Assembly (NCBI GenBank): GCA_014218215.1
Contig: CP043652.1
Location: 4,402,001-4,466,000 of the forward strand
Length of the DNA: 64,000 bases
From: Geodermatophilaceae bacterium NBWT11
GTDB taxonomy: Bacteria > Actinomycetota > Actinomycetes > Mycobacteriales > Geodermatophilaceae
Direction of reading: 5' to 3'
Within the stretch, counting starts at the first letter, position 1. Each line of letters begins with the position of its first letter. A program made the position numbers and the translations under genes. The notes beneath the pieces are model-generated. The model was not told the DNA's origin. It made no database searches and saw nothing but the letters and a program-made list of their open reading frames with translations. This document shows, piece after piece, positions 42,972 to 51,277 of this stretch.

Positions 42972-44144
42972 GTGCTCGGAGGCGGGCCGGCCGGCATGGC
43001 CACCGCCCTCTCCGTGCACCAGGCCGGCCACGACGTGGTCGTCTTCGAGCGCTACCCGGAAGCCCGACCCGCCGGCAACGTGCTCAACCTGTGGCCACCG
43101 CCGCTCAAGGCCCTGCGTCTGCTGGGCGTGGACACCCACGACCTCGGAGCGCCGTGCCAGACGGAGTTCCGCAGCAGCACCGGCAAGGTGCGGGCCGTCG
43201 TGAGGTCGTCGCCCGAGTTGGAGCAGGAGTACGGCCGTGGGGGAGGCTTCATCGGTCTGCTCCGACCCGAGCTCTACGAGCGCATGCTCGCTGCACTCCC
43301 CCCGGGCGTGCTGCGCACCAACCAGGTGGTCGAGCGGATCGAGCAAGACGACCGGGCGGTGACCCTCCACTTCGCCGACGGGACGACCCACGAGGCGGAC
43401 GTGCTGATCGGCGCCGACGGGATCCACTCGCTGGTCAGGACGGCGCTGTGGGGTGAGACCCCGATCCGGGAGCACCGGCTGCACGCCATCGCGGGATTCA
43501 CCTTCGCCGACGACATCGGCGGGGAGACGGGCATGTGCGTCATCAGCCACGACCGCCAGGTGCAGGGGAGCTGGACCTCGATCCGCAACAAGGGCCGGGA
43601 CGGCTACCAGTGGTGGGTGCTGGAGGCCACCGACCCCGAAGCTCCCGCGCCCCCGGACCTGCTCGCCCGGGCCGCGGAGCTCGGCCGCAGGTTCCCGGCA
43701 CCGCTCCCCCAGCTCATCGCCCGCACCGCGCCCCAGGACGTGCAGCGCTGGGTGCTCCGCGACCGCGGCTACCTCGACCAGTGGTCGAAGGGGCGGATCA
43801 CGCTGGCCGGCGACGCGGCCCACGCCACGTCACCCTATGCGGCCTACGGGGCAGGCATGTCCATCGAGGACGGGTACTTCGTCGGCCGAGCGCTGCGCGG
43901 GGTCGACCTGACCGACCTCGCGGCGGTTCGACGGACCCTCCAGGCCTACGAGGACCCCCGCAAGCCGCACGTGAACTTCCAGGTCAAGATGGCCTGGGAG
44001 AACGGCCAGCGGTTCCACCATGCACCCAGGCTCGTACGCCCCATCCGGGACTTCGTGTTCGACCACACGCCCTTCCTGCAGAAGATCGTCGGTGACACGA
44101 ACCCGAAGGAGATCAACACCCAGCTCGCCCTCATCACGGACTGA
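42972..44144 (+). CDS. FAD-dependent aromatic hydroxylase 2, with a TGA near its natural start
   Basis: A flavoprotein monooxygenase with GADGIHSLVRTALWG and ITLAGDAAHATSPYAAYGAG motifs. The only start with a good ribosome site (GGAGAG) is ATG 42933, but its third codon is TGA (42939-42941); the same frame then runs on without interruption through RVAVLGGGPAGMATALSVH. The next possible start, GTG 42972, begins inside the first FAD-binding strand (L-GGGPAG), removing most of that strand. The gene is thus either inactivated by a nonsense mutation, translated weakly from GTG, or affected by a sequence error. Remaining length is 390 residues. Confidence 0.75.
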   Translation: MLGGGPAGMATALSVHQAGHDVVVFERYPEARPAGNVLNLWPPPLKALRLLGVDTHDLGAPCQTEFRSSTGKVRAVVRSSPELEQEYGRGGGFIGLLRPELYERMLAALPPGVLRTNQVVERIEQDDRAVTLHFADGTTHEADVLIGADGIHSLVRTALWGETPIREHRLHAIAGFTFADDIGGETGMCVISHDRQVQGSWTSIRNKGRDGYQWWVLEATDPEAPAPPDLLARAAELGRRFPAPLPQLIARTAPQDVQRWVLRDRGYLDQWSKGRITLAGDAAHATSPYAAYGAGMSIEDGYFVGRALRGVDLTDLAAVRRTLQAYEDPRKPHVNFQVKMAWENGQRFHHAPRLVRPIRDFVFDHTPFLQKIVGDTNPKEINTQLALITD

Positions 44145-44166
44145 CCGACGCGCCGATCTCGTCGGA

Positions 44167-44199
44167 GGTCCCGCCGGCCGATCACCGGTCGGCGGGACC
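44167..44199. terminator. Bidirectional hairpin between convergent operons
   Basis: A 14-base-pair stem (GGTCCCGCCGGCCG pairing with CGGTCGGCGGGACC, one G-U) with a five-base loop lies between the monooxygenase operon and the convergent CoA-transferase operon, overlapping the latter's stop codon. Confidence 0.65.
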
Positions 44200-44856
44200 A
44201 CCCACCGGGATCTGCTGCAGATCATCAGCCACCTGCAGCGGTGCACCGGTCGCTGCCTGCACCTGCTCGACGGTGGTGCCCGGTGCCACTTCGCGCAGCA
44301 CCAGACCGGTCGGTCCGACGTCGAGGACCGCCAGGTCCGTGACGACGCGGTGGACCACCCCGGCACCGGTCAAGGGCAGGCTGCAGCGCTGGACGAGCTT
44401 GGGTTCACCCCGCCTGGTGAGGTGCTCCATGGCGACCACGACCCGGCGGGCACCGTGCACCAGGTCCATCGCACCCCCCATGCCCTTGAGCGCCTGACCC
44501 GGGACGGTCCAGCTGGCGAGGTCCCCGCCCGCCGATACCTGCATGGCCCCGAGGACGGCGACGTCGAGGTGACCTCCGCGGATCATCGCGAACGACACCG
44601 AGGAGTCGAAGAACGCCGCCCCGGGCAGCACCGTCACGGTCTGCTTCCCCGCGTCGATGAGATCGGGGTCCTCGTCCCCGGGCACGGGGAAGCCGCCGAC
44701 ACCGAGGACCCCGTTCTCGCTGTGGAAGACGACGTCGACCCCCGGCGGCAGGAAGCCCGGCACCAGGGTGGGCAGCCCGATGCCGAGGTTGACGTAGCCG
44801 CCGTCGGGCAGCTCCAGCGCCACCCGGGCGGCCACCTGCTGCCGGGTCAGCGTCAC
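44182..44856 (-). CDS. 3-oxoacid CoA-transferase, beta subunit
   Basis: A 224-residue subunit carrying the catalytic Glu in [11 protein letters not shown], preceded by [36 protein letters not shown] is also typical. With the alpha subunit it moves CoA from succinyl- or acetyl-CoA to a 3-oxoacid such as 3-oxoadipate. The GTG start at 44856 overlaps the alpha-subunit stop (GTGA) and is preferred to the ORF opening five codons earlier. Last gene of the six-gene minus-strand operon from 49396. Confidence 0.9.
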   Translation of the reverse strand: MTLTRQQVAARVALELPDGGYVNLGIGLPTLVPGFLPPGVDVVFHSENGVLGVGGFPVPGDEDPDLIDAGKQTVTVLPGAAFFDSSVSFAMIRGGHLDVAVLGAMQVSAGGDLASWTVPGQALKGMGGAMDLVHGARRVVVAMEHLTRRGEPKLVQRCSLPLTGAGVVHRVVTDLAVLDVGPTGLVLREVAPGTTVEQVQAATGAPLQVADDLQQIPVGGPADR

Positions 44857-45635
44857 CGGTCCACTCCCCACTCGTCGGGTCGGCCCTGCACGGTCAACCG
44901 GTCGATCCGCTTGGTGGTCCCGGCCGGGACCACCACGACCCGTTGAACGAAGACGCCGGGCAGGTGGACGTCGTCGGGGCCGATGTCACCCACCTCGACC
45001 AGCTCCTCCACCTCGGCGATCGTGACCCGGCCGGCCATGGCCGCGAGCGGGTTGAAGTTGCGGGCCGCCGCGTGGAAGACCAGGTTGCCGGCGCGGTCGC
45101 CCCGGGCGGCGTGCACCAGCGCGACGTCCGTGCGGGTGGCGTGCTCGAGCACGTGCGGGACGCCGTCGAAGACCTCGACCCGGCGGGGTGGGCTGGCCAC
45201 CGCGACGGAGCCGTCGGGGGCGTACCGCCAGGGCAGTCCGCCCTCGGAGATCGGGGTGGCCACCCCGGCCCGGGTGAAGAAGGCGGCGATCCCCGACCCG
45301 CCGGCTCGCAGCCGCTCGGCCAGCGTGCCCTGGGGCACGAGCTCGAGCTCGACCTCCCCGGCCTGCCACCTCGCGGCCAGCACGGCGTTGTCGCCGACGT
45401 AGGAGGCGGTCACCCGGCGCAACCGCCCGGCGGCCAGCAGCGTGCCCAGCCCGTGGGCGGCGGTGCCGCAGTTGTTGCTCACCACCGACAGGTCGGTGGT
45501 GCCGGCCTCCAGGAGGGCCTGGATGAGGGTCGTGGGCAGTCCGCACGTGCCGAAGCCGCCGACGGCCAGGCTCGCCCCGTCCGGGATGTCGGCCACCGCG
45601 GACGCGGCGTCGGGCAGGACCTTGTCGACCGCCAC
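44853..45635 (-). CDS. 3-oxoacid CoA-transferase, alpha subunit
   Basis: A 260-residue subunit with the CoA-binding [17 protein letters not shown] motif and [35 protein letters not shown] is a conserved block in this family. It forms a heterotetramer with the beta subunit encoded next. Starts at GTG 45635, one base after the SDR stop. The pair supports a beta-ketoadipate-like or other 3-oxoacid end to the pathway. Confidence 0.9.
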   Translation of the reverse strand: MAVDKVLPDAASAVADIPDGASLAVGGFGTCGLPTTLIQALLEAGTTDLSVVSNNCGTAAHGLGTLLAAGRLRRVTASYVGDNAVLAARWQAGEVELELVPQGTLAERLRAGGSGIAAFFTRAGVATPISEGGLPWRYAPDGSVAVASPPRRVEVFDGVPHVLEHATRTDVALVHAARGDRAGNLVFHAAARNFNPLAAMAGRVTIAEVEELVEVGDIGPDDVHLPGVFVQRVVVVPAGTTKRIDRLTVQGRPDEWGVDR

Positions 45636-45636
45636 G

Positions 45637-46422
45637 TCAGGTGCCCACCCGTTCGGTGAGCCGGCGGACCCCGGTCAACCAACGCTCTGGATCGGTCGCC
45701 TTCTGCACCCAGTAGTCGCCGACCTCGGGGTGCGGGAGGACGAGGAACCGGTCCTCGGCGAGCCCGTCGACCACCGACTGCGCGACGTCCTCCGGGGTGA
45801 GCACCGACCCCGAGGCCGCGACGACGGCCGCCGCGGCACTGCCCCCCTCCAGGGGGTCCAGCAGCAGCGGGGTGGCCACCCCGAGGGGGCAGACCACGCT
45901 GACGCCGATGCCCCGGCCGCCGTAGGTGACGGCCAGCCACTCGGCGAACGCCACCGCGCCGTGCTTGGTCACGGTGTAGGGCGCATCGCCCGGGGTGGTC
46001 AGCAAGCCGGCGGCCGAGGCCACGGAGAGCAGGTGCCCGCTGCCGCGCGCCAGCATGGACGGGAGCACCGCGCGTGCGGCGTGCACGTGGGCGAGCACGT
46101 TGACGGCGAAGACCTGCTCCCAGACCTCGGTGGGGGTCTCGACGCCGCCGCCGGAGAAGACCCCCGCGTTGGAGCAGAACAGGTCGACCCGGCCGTGCTC
46201 GGCCAGCGTCCGCTCGACGAGGGCGGCGACCGCGCCCTCGTCGGTCACGTCGGTCGTGTCCGCCGTCCCGCCGATCTCCTCGGCCACCCGCCGGGCGGCG
46301 GCGCCGTCCCGGTCGCTGACCACCACCTCTGCGGCGCCCTCGGCGGCGAACCGGCGTGCCAGCGCCGCACCGATCCCGCTGCCCGCCCCGGTGACCACCG
46401 CGACGGCGTCCTGCAGACGCAC
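45637..46422 (-). CDS. Short-chain dehydrogenase/reductase (SDR) 1
   Basis: A 261-residue classical SDR: VTGAGSGIGAALARRF binds NAD(P), Asp in VVSDRDG suggests NAD preference, NAGVF is the central motif, and the catalytic Ser and YxxxK are present (SVASAAG, APYTVTKHGAVAF). GTG 46422 is the only start consistent with the FAH-family stop at 46424. It likely oxidises or reduces an alcohol/ketone intermediate of the ring-fission pathway. Confidence 0.85.
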   Translation of the reverse strand: MRLQDAVAVVTGAGSGIGAALARRFAAEGAAEVVVSDRDGAAARRVAEEIGGTADTTDVTDEGAVAALVERTLAEHGRVDLFCSNAGVFSGGGVETPTEVWEQVFAVNVLAHVHAARAVLPSMLARGSGHLLSVASAAGLLTTPGDAPYTVTKHGAVAFAEWLAVTYGGRGIGVSVVCPLGVATPLLLDPLEGGSAAAAVVAASGSVLTPEDVAQSVVDGLAEDRFLVLPHPEVGDYWVQKATDPERWLTGVRRLTERVGT

Positions 46423-46423
46423 C

Positions 46424-47377
46424 TCAGCCCGCCCGGTGGAGACGTCGACGCCCGCGCGGCACCGGCTGCGGCTCGGGCCCGGCGACGACCCGGTTCTCGA
46501 TGGCGCCCAGCTCCTCGACCTCGATCCGGACGACGTCGCCGGCGCGGAGCCAGTCCGGTGCGGTGTCGGGGTCGCTGCGCTTGAGCTCGGCCAGGCACCC
46601 GGTGCCGCAGGTGCCCGACCCCAGCACGTCCCCGGGCCGGACGACCGTGCCGAGGGAGGCATGGGCGACGAGCTCGGCGAAGGACCAGGCCATGTTCGAG
46701 GTGGTGTCCCCGCCGACCCGCTCGCCGTTGAGCCGCACCTCGGTCCGCAGCGCCAGCCGACCGTCCACCACCCGGTCGGCGAGCTCGTCCGCCGTGACCA
46801 GCCACGGCCCCAGGGTGATCGCTGCGTCCTTGGACTTCGACGGGCCCATCGGGAAGCGGAACTCGTGCACCTGCAGGTCACGCGCGGACCAGTCGTTGAA
46901 CAGCGTGTAGCCCACGATGTGGTCGGCGGCCTGCTCCGGGGTCAGGTCCGAGCCGGCGACGCCGACGACCGCGGCCACCTCGAGCTCGTAGTCGTACTGC
47001 GTGACCGACGGCGGCAGCCGGACGTCGGCGTGGGGTGCCAGGACCGAGGCCGGGTTGGCGAAGTAGAACAGCGGCATCTCGTACCACTCGTCGGGCGGTG
47101 GGGCGCCGGTGAGCTCGGCCAGGTGGGCCTCGTAGGTGAGGAAGTCCCGCACGCTCGGCGGGTCCAGCAGGGCGCCGAAGGAGGCCTGGGCCACCTCGAC
47201 GGCGTCGGCCGAGCGCGCTGCCCGGGTCGCCGCGTCGGCCAGCGCGGCCGGCCCACCCCGCACCACGTCGAGCAGGGTCGGCCCCGCCTCGAGCAGTCGC
47301 ACCAGCCCGTCGGTCATCGACCCGTCCAGGACCCCGACCCGCGGTCCCCCGGCGCTGGTCAGCGTGGTCAGCCGCAC
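46424..47377 (-). CDS. Fumarylacetoacetate hydrolase (FAH) family enzyme 2
   Basis: A 317-residue enzyme with Glu-x-Glu in YDYELEVAAVVG and Asp in GYTLFNDWSARDLQVHE, plus PSKSKDAAITLGPWLVT and the C-terminal PGDVLGSGTCGTGC in the region where FAH enzymes usually read GTPxG. It is diverged from FAH enzyme 1 and lies in the opposite operon, so two different hydrolysis or isomerisation steps are implied. GTG 47377 follows the cyclase stop region by a few bases. Confidence 0.85.
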   Translation of the reverse strand: MRLTTLTSAGGPRVGVLDGSMTDGLVRLLEAGPTLLDVVRGGPAALADAATRAARSADAVEVAQASFGALLDPPSVRDFLTYEAHLAELTGAPPPDEWYEMPLFYFANPASVLAPHADVRLPPSVTQYDYELEVAAVVGVAGSDLTPEQAADHIVGYTLFNDWSARDLQVHEFRFPMGPSKSKDAAITLGPWLVTADELADRVVDGRLALRTEVRLNGERVGGDTTSNMAWSFAELVAHASLGTVVRPGDVLGSGTCGTGCLAELKRSDPDTAPDWLRAGDVVRIEVEELGAIENRVVAGPEPQPVPRGRRRLHRAG

Positions 47378-47378
47378 G

Positions 47379-48377
47379 TCACTTCACCGCCACCGGGTTG
47401 ACCGGCGAGCCGACGGCACCGGTGAAGGGCAGCGGCTGGGCGGCCAGCAGGAACTCGTAGACCCCGTCGGCGGCGCAGTCCGCAGCCAGGGCGTCGAGGT
47501 CCCACATCTCCCCCAGCAGCAGCCCGATGTGCGGGAGGGCGACCTGGTGCAGCGGCTGCATGGCCTCGGGCCACTCGTTGGGCCGGACCTCGACGCCCCA
47601 GGTGTCGGTGGCGATGGCGGCGATCTGGCTGCCGTGCAGCCAGCCCGCGGTCTGGAACGACAGGCCCGGCGCCGGCCCGCCGGCGTAGGCGCCCCACCCC
47701 TCCCCCGCCGCCAGCCGCCGGCGGACCCGGGTCAGCTGGCCGGTGCGGACGAGCACGATGTCGCCCCGGCGGACGGTGGCGGACTCCCCCTGCCGGCGGG
47801 CCGTCTCGTCGAGGTCGGCGCTGGTGATCGGGCAGCCGTCGGGGAGTTCGCCGTCCTCGCCCAGGGCCCGGCCCACGTCGAGCAGCACCCCGCGGCCGAC
47901 CACCGGGGCGGCCAGCCGCTCGATGCCGGTGGCGACGTCGCCCTCGCTCGTCACGACCTCGCGGCCCAGCCGGCCGTTCCAGCCGATCCCGTGGTCGAAG
48001 ACGTGACCGAGACCGTCCCACTGGGTGGAGCACTGCAGCGGCATGAAGACCGCGTCGTCAGCGACGGAGAGCCCGTGCGGGAGCCCCATCTGCTCGGGGG
48101 TGTCCATCCCCGTGCTCATCATGGTGTGCACCGGGTTGACGCGGCGCTTCCACCCGAACTGGGGGCCGTTCTCGTCGAAGGGCAGCGACAGGCTGAACGA
48201 CGCACCGCGCCGTACGAGTGCGGCGGCCGCTGCCCGGATCGACTCGTCGAGGTGGTTGACGGTGCCGATGCCGTCCTCGGCCCCCCACCGGTCCCAGTTG
48301 CTGAAGAGCTTCGCCGAGCCGGCGATCGCCGCCTCGGGGTCGGTGCCGAACTCGGTGGTGATGTCGTAGCCGTTCAC
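47379..48377 (-). CDS. Cyclase-family metal hydrolase (kynurenine formamidase-like)
   Basis: A 332-residue member of the cyclase family. The metal-binding block appears as CSTQWDGLGHVFDHG (the HxGTHxDxPxH region in its larger-subfamily form), with DIVLVRTGQLTR and LLGEMWDLDALAADC further on. Members hydrolyse N-formylkynurenine, isatin or cyclic amides/lactones. GTG 48377 overlaps the amidohydrolase stop (GTGA). Placed beside FAH and SDR genes it may open a lactone or hydrolyse an amide made from the aromatic substrate (inference). Confidence 0.8.
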   Translation of the reverse strand: MNGYDITTEFGTDPEAAIAGSAKLFSNWDRWGAEDGIGTVNHLDESIRAAAAALVRRGASFSLSLPFDENGPQFGWKRRVNPVHTMMSTGMDTPEQMGLPHGLSVADDAVFMPLQCSTQWDGLGHVFDHGIGWNGRLGREVVTSEGDVATGIERLAAPVVGRGVLLDVGRALGEDGELPDGCPITSADLDETARRQGESATVRRGDIVLVRTGQLTRVRRRLAAGEGWGAYAGGPAPGLSFQTAGWLHGSQIAAIATDTWGVEVRPNEWPEAMQPLHQVALPHIGLLLGEMWDLDALAADCAADGVYEFLLAAQPLPFTGAVGSPVNPVAVK

Positions 48378-49396
48378 GAGGTCAGTCCCAGCAGTCGGGC
48401 AGCGTTGGCGCCGCGGATGGCATCGGTGGTGGAGGCGTCGAACCCGGCGGCCTCGAGGCGGTCGACGGGGTCCTCGACCCCCATGTCGAACGGGTAGTCG
48501 CTGCCGAGGGTGACCTGGCCGGGCCCCATGACCGCGACCAGGTGACGGAGCTGCTCGGGGGTGTAGACCAGCGAGTCGACCCAGGTCCGGCGCAGCAGCG
48601 CGGAGGGTGCCTCGGTGGTCGTGTGCGCATCGGCGCGGGCCGCCCAGGCGTGGTCGGCGCGCACGATCGACGATGCCAGGTACCCACCGCCGTGGGCCGA
48701 CCAGACGCGCAGCCCGGGATGCCGTTCCAGCAGCCCGGAGAAGACCACCCGGGACAGCGCGAGGGCGGTCTCGGTCGGGTTGCCCACGCTGTTGAAGAGG
48801 TAGTAGTCGTCCAGCCGCGCTCCGAGGGTGCAGCCCCAGGGGTGGATGAGGACGGCCGTGCCGAGCTCGTCGGCGGTCGCCCAGAAGTCGGCCAGCGACG
48901 GGTCGTCCAGCTCCCGGCCGGGTCCAGCGGACGTCGAGATCTGGACACCGCGCACCCCGTGGTCGGCGACCGCCGCCCGCAGCTGGTCCACGGCCAGGTC
49001 GGGGTGTTGCAGGGACACCGTGCCGATGGGCAGCAGCCGCTCCGGCGCCCGGGCGCAGAACGCGGCCACCTCGGCGTTGCTCGCCGCTGTGTAGCGGGCC
49101 GCCAGCTCCCGGTCCGCCCACAGGTGCGGGACCGGGGACGCGCTGACCGCCTGCACGTCGACCCGGGCAGCATCCATCGCGGCCAGCCGCAGGTCCAGGT
49201 CCACCAGCTTCGGGCCGATCTCGGCGATCTGCCGCAGGTTCAGCTGGAGGGACGCCGAGCCCAGGGACTCGGCGTCGACCTGACGCTGCCGGGTCAGCCC
49301 GGGGCCCTCCAGCAAGGCGTCGGCAGCAGGGACGGCCAGGTGGGCGTGGACGTCGATGACGGGGGTCCGTGACGGAGCTGACACGTCGCCCAGCAT
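48374..49396 (-). CDS. Amidohydrolase-2 family enzyme (ACMSD/resorcylate decarboxylase-like)
   Basis: A 340-residue TIM-barrel metalloenzyme: metal ligands in VIDVHAHLAVP, the His of LIHPWGCTLG, HGGG and Asp in TLGSDYPFDMG. The family includes ACMSD, gamma-resorcylate decarboxylase, and LigJ-like hydratases of ring-cleavage pathways. Nonoxidative decarboxylation or hydration of a ring-fission acid is therefore likely. First gene of the 49396-44182 operon; a LysR-type box lies 46 bases upstream. Confidence 0.82.
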   Translation of the reverse strand: MLGDVSAPSRTPVIDVHAHLAVPAADALLEGPGLTRQRQVDAESLGSASLQLNLRQIAEIGPKLVDLDLRLAAMDAARVDVQAVSASPVPHLWADRELAARYTAASNAEVAAFCARAPERLLPIGTVSLQHPDLAVDQLRAAVADHGVRGVQISTSAGPGRELDDPSLADFWATADELGTAVLIHPWGCTLGARLDDYYLFNSVGNPTETALALSRVVFSGLLERHPGLRVWSAHGGGYLASSIVRADHAWAARADAHTTTEAPSALLRRTWVDSLVYTPEQLRHLVAVMGPGQVTLGSDYPFDMGVEDPVDRLEAAGFDASTTDAIRGANAARLLGLTS

Positions 49397-49441
49397 CGAT
49401 CGACGGGCGCCGGAACGGAACTACTCATCCGGTATGCCCGA

Positions 49442-49460
49442 CATTCACGGGACGGATGGC
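49442..49460 (-). promoter_or_regulatory. LysR-type box upstream of the amidohydrolase operon
   Basis: CATTCACGGGACGGATGGC (plus strand) matches 16 of 19 bases of the site at 50381-50399 and contains a T-N11-A. It overlaps the 3' end of the LysR2 gene. On the minus strand it ends 18 bases before TAGTTC, a possible -10 for the amidohydrolase operon. Confidence 0.5.
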
Positions 49461-50365
49461 ACGCGGATCTCCGGGGTAGCTCGGTCCGCGAGCAGCAGAC
49501 GCCGCAGCCACCGGTGCGCCGGGTCCCGATGGGCCGAGCGGTGCCAGTAGAGGCACTCCACGAGCGGTTCGACGAGGAACGGCACCGGGAGCACCTTCAG
49601 CCTGTAGCCCGGGCCGAGGCGGACCGCCAGACCGGCCGGCAGGAACCCGATCCGGTCGGTGCCCTCCACCAGCGCAGGTACCACCGAGAACGACTCGGCG
49701 TTGACCGAGCCGGTGGCGGCGATCCCGCGGACGGTGAGGAGCCGCTCGATGTGCGCCCCCGAACCGAGGTCGTGGAACAGCCCCACCAGCGAGCGGCCGA
49801 CCAGGTCGGCCTCGGTCACCGTGGTCAGCGGGTCCTCCTCGCGCACGACCGCCACCCACGGCTCGGCGGAGAGTCCCTCGCTGGGGTAGCCGGTCAGGAA
49901 TGCCTGCGGCGCCAGGAGCAGGTCCACCCGCCGCATCACGCTCTCGCTGTCCCGCACGAAGCCGTGGTCGATCTGGACCAGGTCGACCGTCACCCCCGGG
50001 GCGACGGTGCCCAGGTCGCGCAGCCGGGCACCGACCAGCGTCATCCCGTAATCGCTGGCCGCGATCCGGAAGGTCTGGACCGCGGTGCCGGGGTCGAAGG
50101 ACGCCTGGATCCGCAGGGCGCGCTCCACCATCGTCAGCGCGGGCTCGACGGCGTGCTGCAGCTCCCTCGCCGTCGGCGTGAGGACCAGGCCGCGCCCCTC
50201 CCGGACCAGGAGCTCGTCGCCGAACTGCCGGCGGAGCCGGGCGAGGGCATTGCTCATCGCCGGCTGGCTCAGCCCGACGGTCTGCGCGGCGCGCGTCACG
50301 TTGCGCTCCTGCAGCAGGGCACGCAGCGAGACGAGCAGGTTGAGGTCGGCCCCGGCGAGGTTCAC
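49445..50365 (-). CDS. LysR-family regulator (LysR2)
   Basis: A 306-residue regulator with N-terminal helix-turn-helix (LNLLVSLRALLQERNVTRAA, LSQPAMSNALARLRR) and a NodD-like effector domain. GTG 50365 is preferred over ATG 50383: it gives the standard NLAGADLNLL beginning and has an AAAGG site upstream, whereas the ATG has none. It sits between its two probable targets, the amidohydrolase operon downstream on the same strand and the divergent Liv-type importer. It is related to LysR1 but has its own box. Confidence 0.88.
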   Translation of the reverse strand: MNLAGADLNLLVSLRALLQERNVTRAAQTVGLSQPAMSNALARLRRQFGDELLVREGRGLVLTPTARELQHAVEPALTMVERALRIQASFDPGTAVQTFRIAASDYGMTLVGARLRDLGTVAPGVTVDLVQIDHGFVRDSESVMRRVDLLLAPQAFLTGYPSEGLSAEPWVAVVREEDPLTTVTEADLVGRSLVGLFHDLGSGAHIERLLTVRGIAATGSVNAESFSVVPALVEGTDRIGFLPAGLAVRLGPGYRLKVLPVPFLVEPLVECLYWHRSAHRDPAHRWLRRLLLADRATPEIRVPSVP

Positions 50366-50380
50366 CGGCGCACCTTTTCG

Positions 50381-50399
50381 CATTCACCGAACAGATGGC
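50381..50399. promoter_or_regulatory. LysR-type box between LysR2 and the importer operon
   Basis: CATTCACCGAACAGATGGC, with a T-N11-A, just upstream of the preferred LysR2 start and 43 bases before the importer -10. Its match to 49442-49460 suggests one regulator controls both. Confidence 0.5.
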
Positions 50400-50442
50400 C
50401 ATCATCAGGAGGAACCATTTCTGTGTGACGTGGCATACGCCC

Positions 50443-50448
50443 TAGCTT
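50443..50448 (+). promoter_or_regulatory. Predicted -10 of a leaderless importer transcript
   Basis: TAGCTT in the context CCTAGCTT resembles the CCTAGCGT of P1 and P2. The GTG start at 50456 lies seven bases after it, where transcription should begin, and no ribosome site precedes that GTG. Confidence 0.4.
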
Positions 50449-50455
50449 GCCCGCT

Positions 50456-51277
50456 GTGACCCAGGCCATCGTCGAGGACGACTCCGTGCCCGACCCACCG
50501 CTCGGCCGTCCCCCCGCCCTGCGGGCCCGCGGGGTCGGTCTCTCCTTCGCCGGGCTCCGTGCGCTGGACGGGGTGGACTTCGAGCTGCCGGCAGGCGGGA
50601 CGTCCGCCGTGATCGGCCCCAACGGCGCGGGCAAGACCACGCTGTTCAACTGCGTCAGCGGGCTCTACCGCTACGAGGGCGAGCTCAGCCTGTACGGCGA
50701 GGATCTCGGCCGGTCGCGCCCGCACCGCCGCGCCCAGCGGGGTGTCGCCCGGACGTTCCAGACCCCGGCGCTCCTGGACGCGGAATCGGCGCTGCACAAC
50801 GTCGCCCTCGGCGCCGTGGCCCACAGCCGCGTGGGCGTCTGGGACTCGATCCTGGTGACACCCCGCCGGCGGCGGGAGGAGGCGGCCACCCTCGACGAGG
50901 CCTACGAACTGCTGGGCCGGCTCGGCATGTCCGCGGCGGCCGGCCGGCCGGTCGCCGGCCTCCCGCACGGCGACCGACGCCGGGTGGAGGTGGCCCGGGC
51001 GCTGATGGGCGCACCCCGACTGCTGCTGCTCGACGAGCCGGCTGCCGGTCTCGGCGCCGAGGAGTCCCGGGACCTGCTGCAGGAGGTCGAGGCCCACGTC
51101 GGCGGGGAGGGCACCGTGCTGCTGGTCGAGCACGACGTCGCCCTCGTCATGTCGGTGGCCCGACGGGTGGTGGTGCTCGAGTCGGGACGGGTGCTCACCG
51201 TCGGCACGCCGGACGAGGTCCGGGGCGACCCCCGCGTCGTCGAGGCCTACCTGGGCGCGTCCGAGGACCCGGCGTGA
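50456..51277 (+). CDS. Branched-chain-amino-acid-type ABC ATPase (LivG class)
   Basis: A 273-residue ATPase: Walker A GPNGAGKTT, ARTFQTPALLD Q-loop, signature region LPHGDRRRVEVARAL in its LivG form, Walker B LLLLDEPAAGL and H-loop LVEHDVALVM. GTG 50456 is preferred to an in-frame TTG 50447 that would overlap the promoter. It heads the five-gene importer operon 50456-55294. The substrate could be an aromatic acid, since HAAT-type importers next to aromatic genes often carry such compounds. Confidence 0.9.
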   Translation: MTQAIVEDDSVPDPPLGRPPALRARGVGLSFAGLRALDGVDFELPAGGTSAVIGPNGAGKTTLFNCVSGLYRYEGELSLYGEDLGRSRPHRRAQRGVARTFQTPALLDAESALHNVALGAVAHSRVGVWDSILVTPRRRREEAATLDEAYELLGRLGMSAAAGRPVAGLPHGDRRRVEVARALMGAPRLLLLDEPAAGLGAEESRDLLQEVEAHVGGEGTVLLVEHDVALVMSVARRVVVLESGRVLTVGTPDEVRGDPRVVEAYLGASEDPA

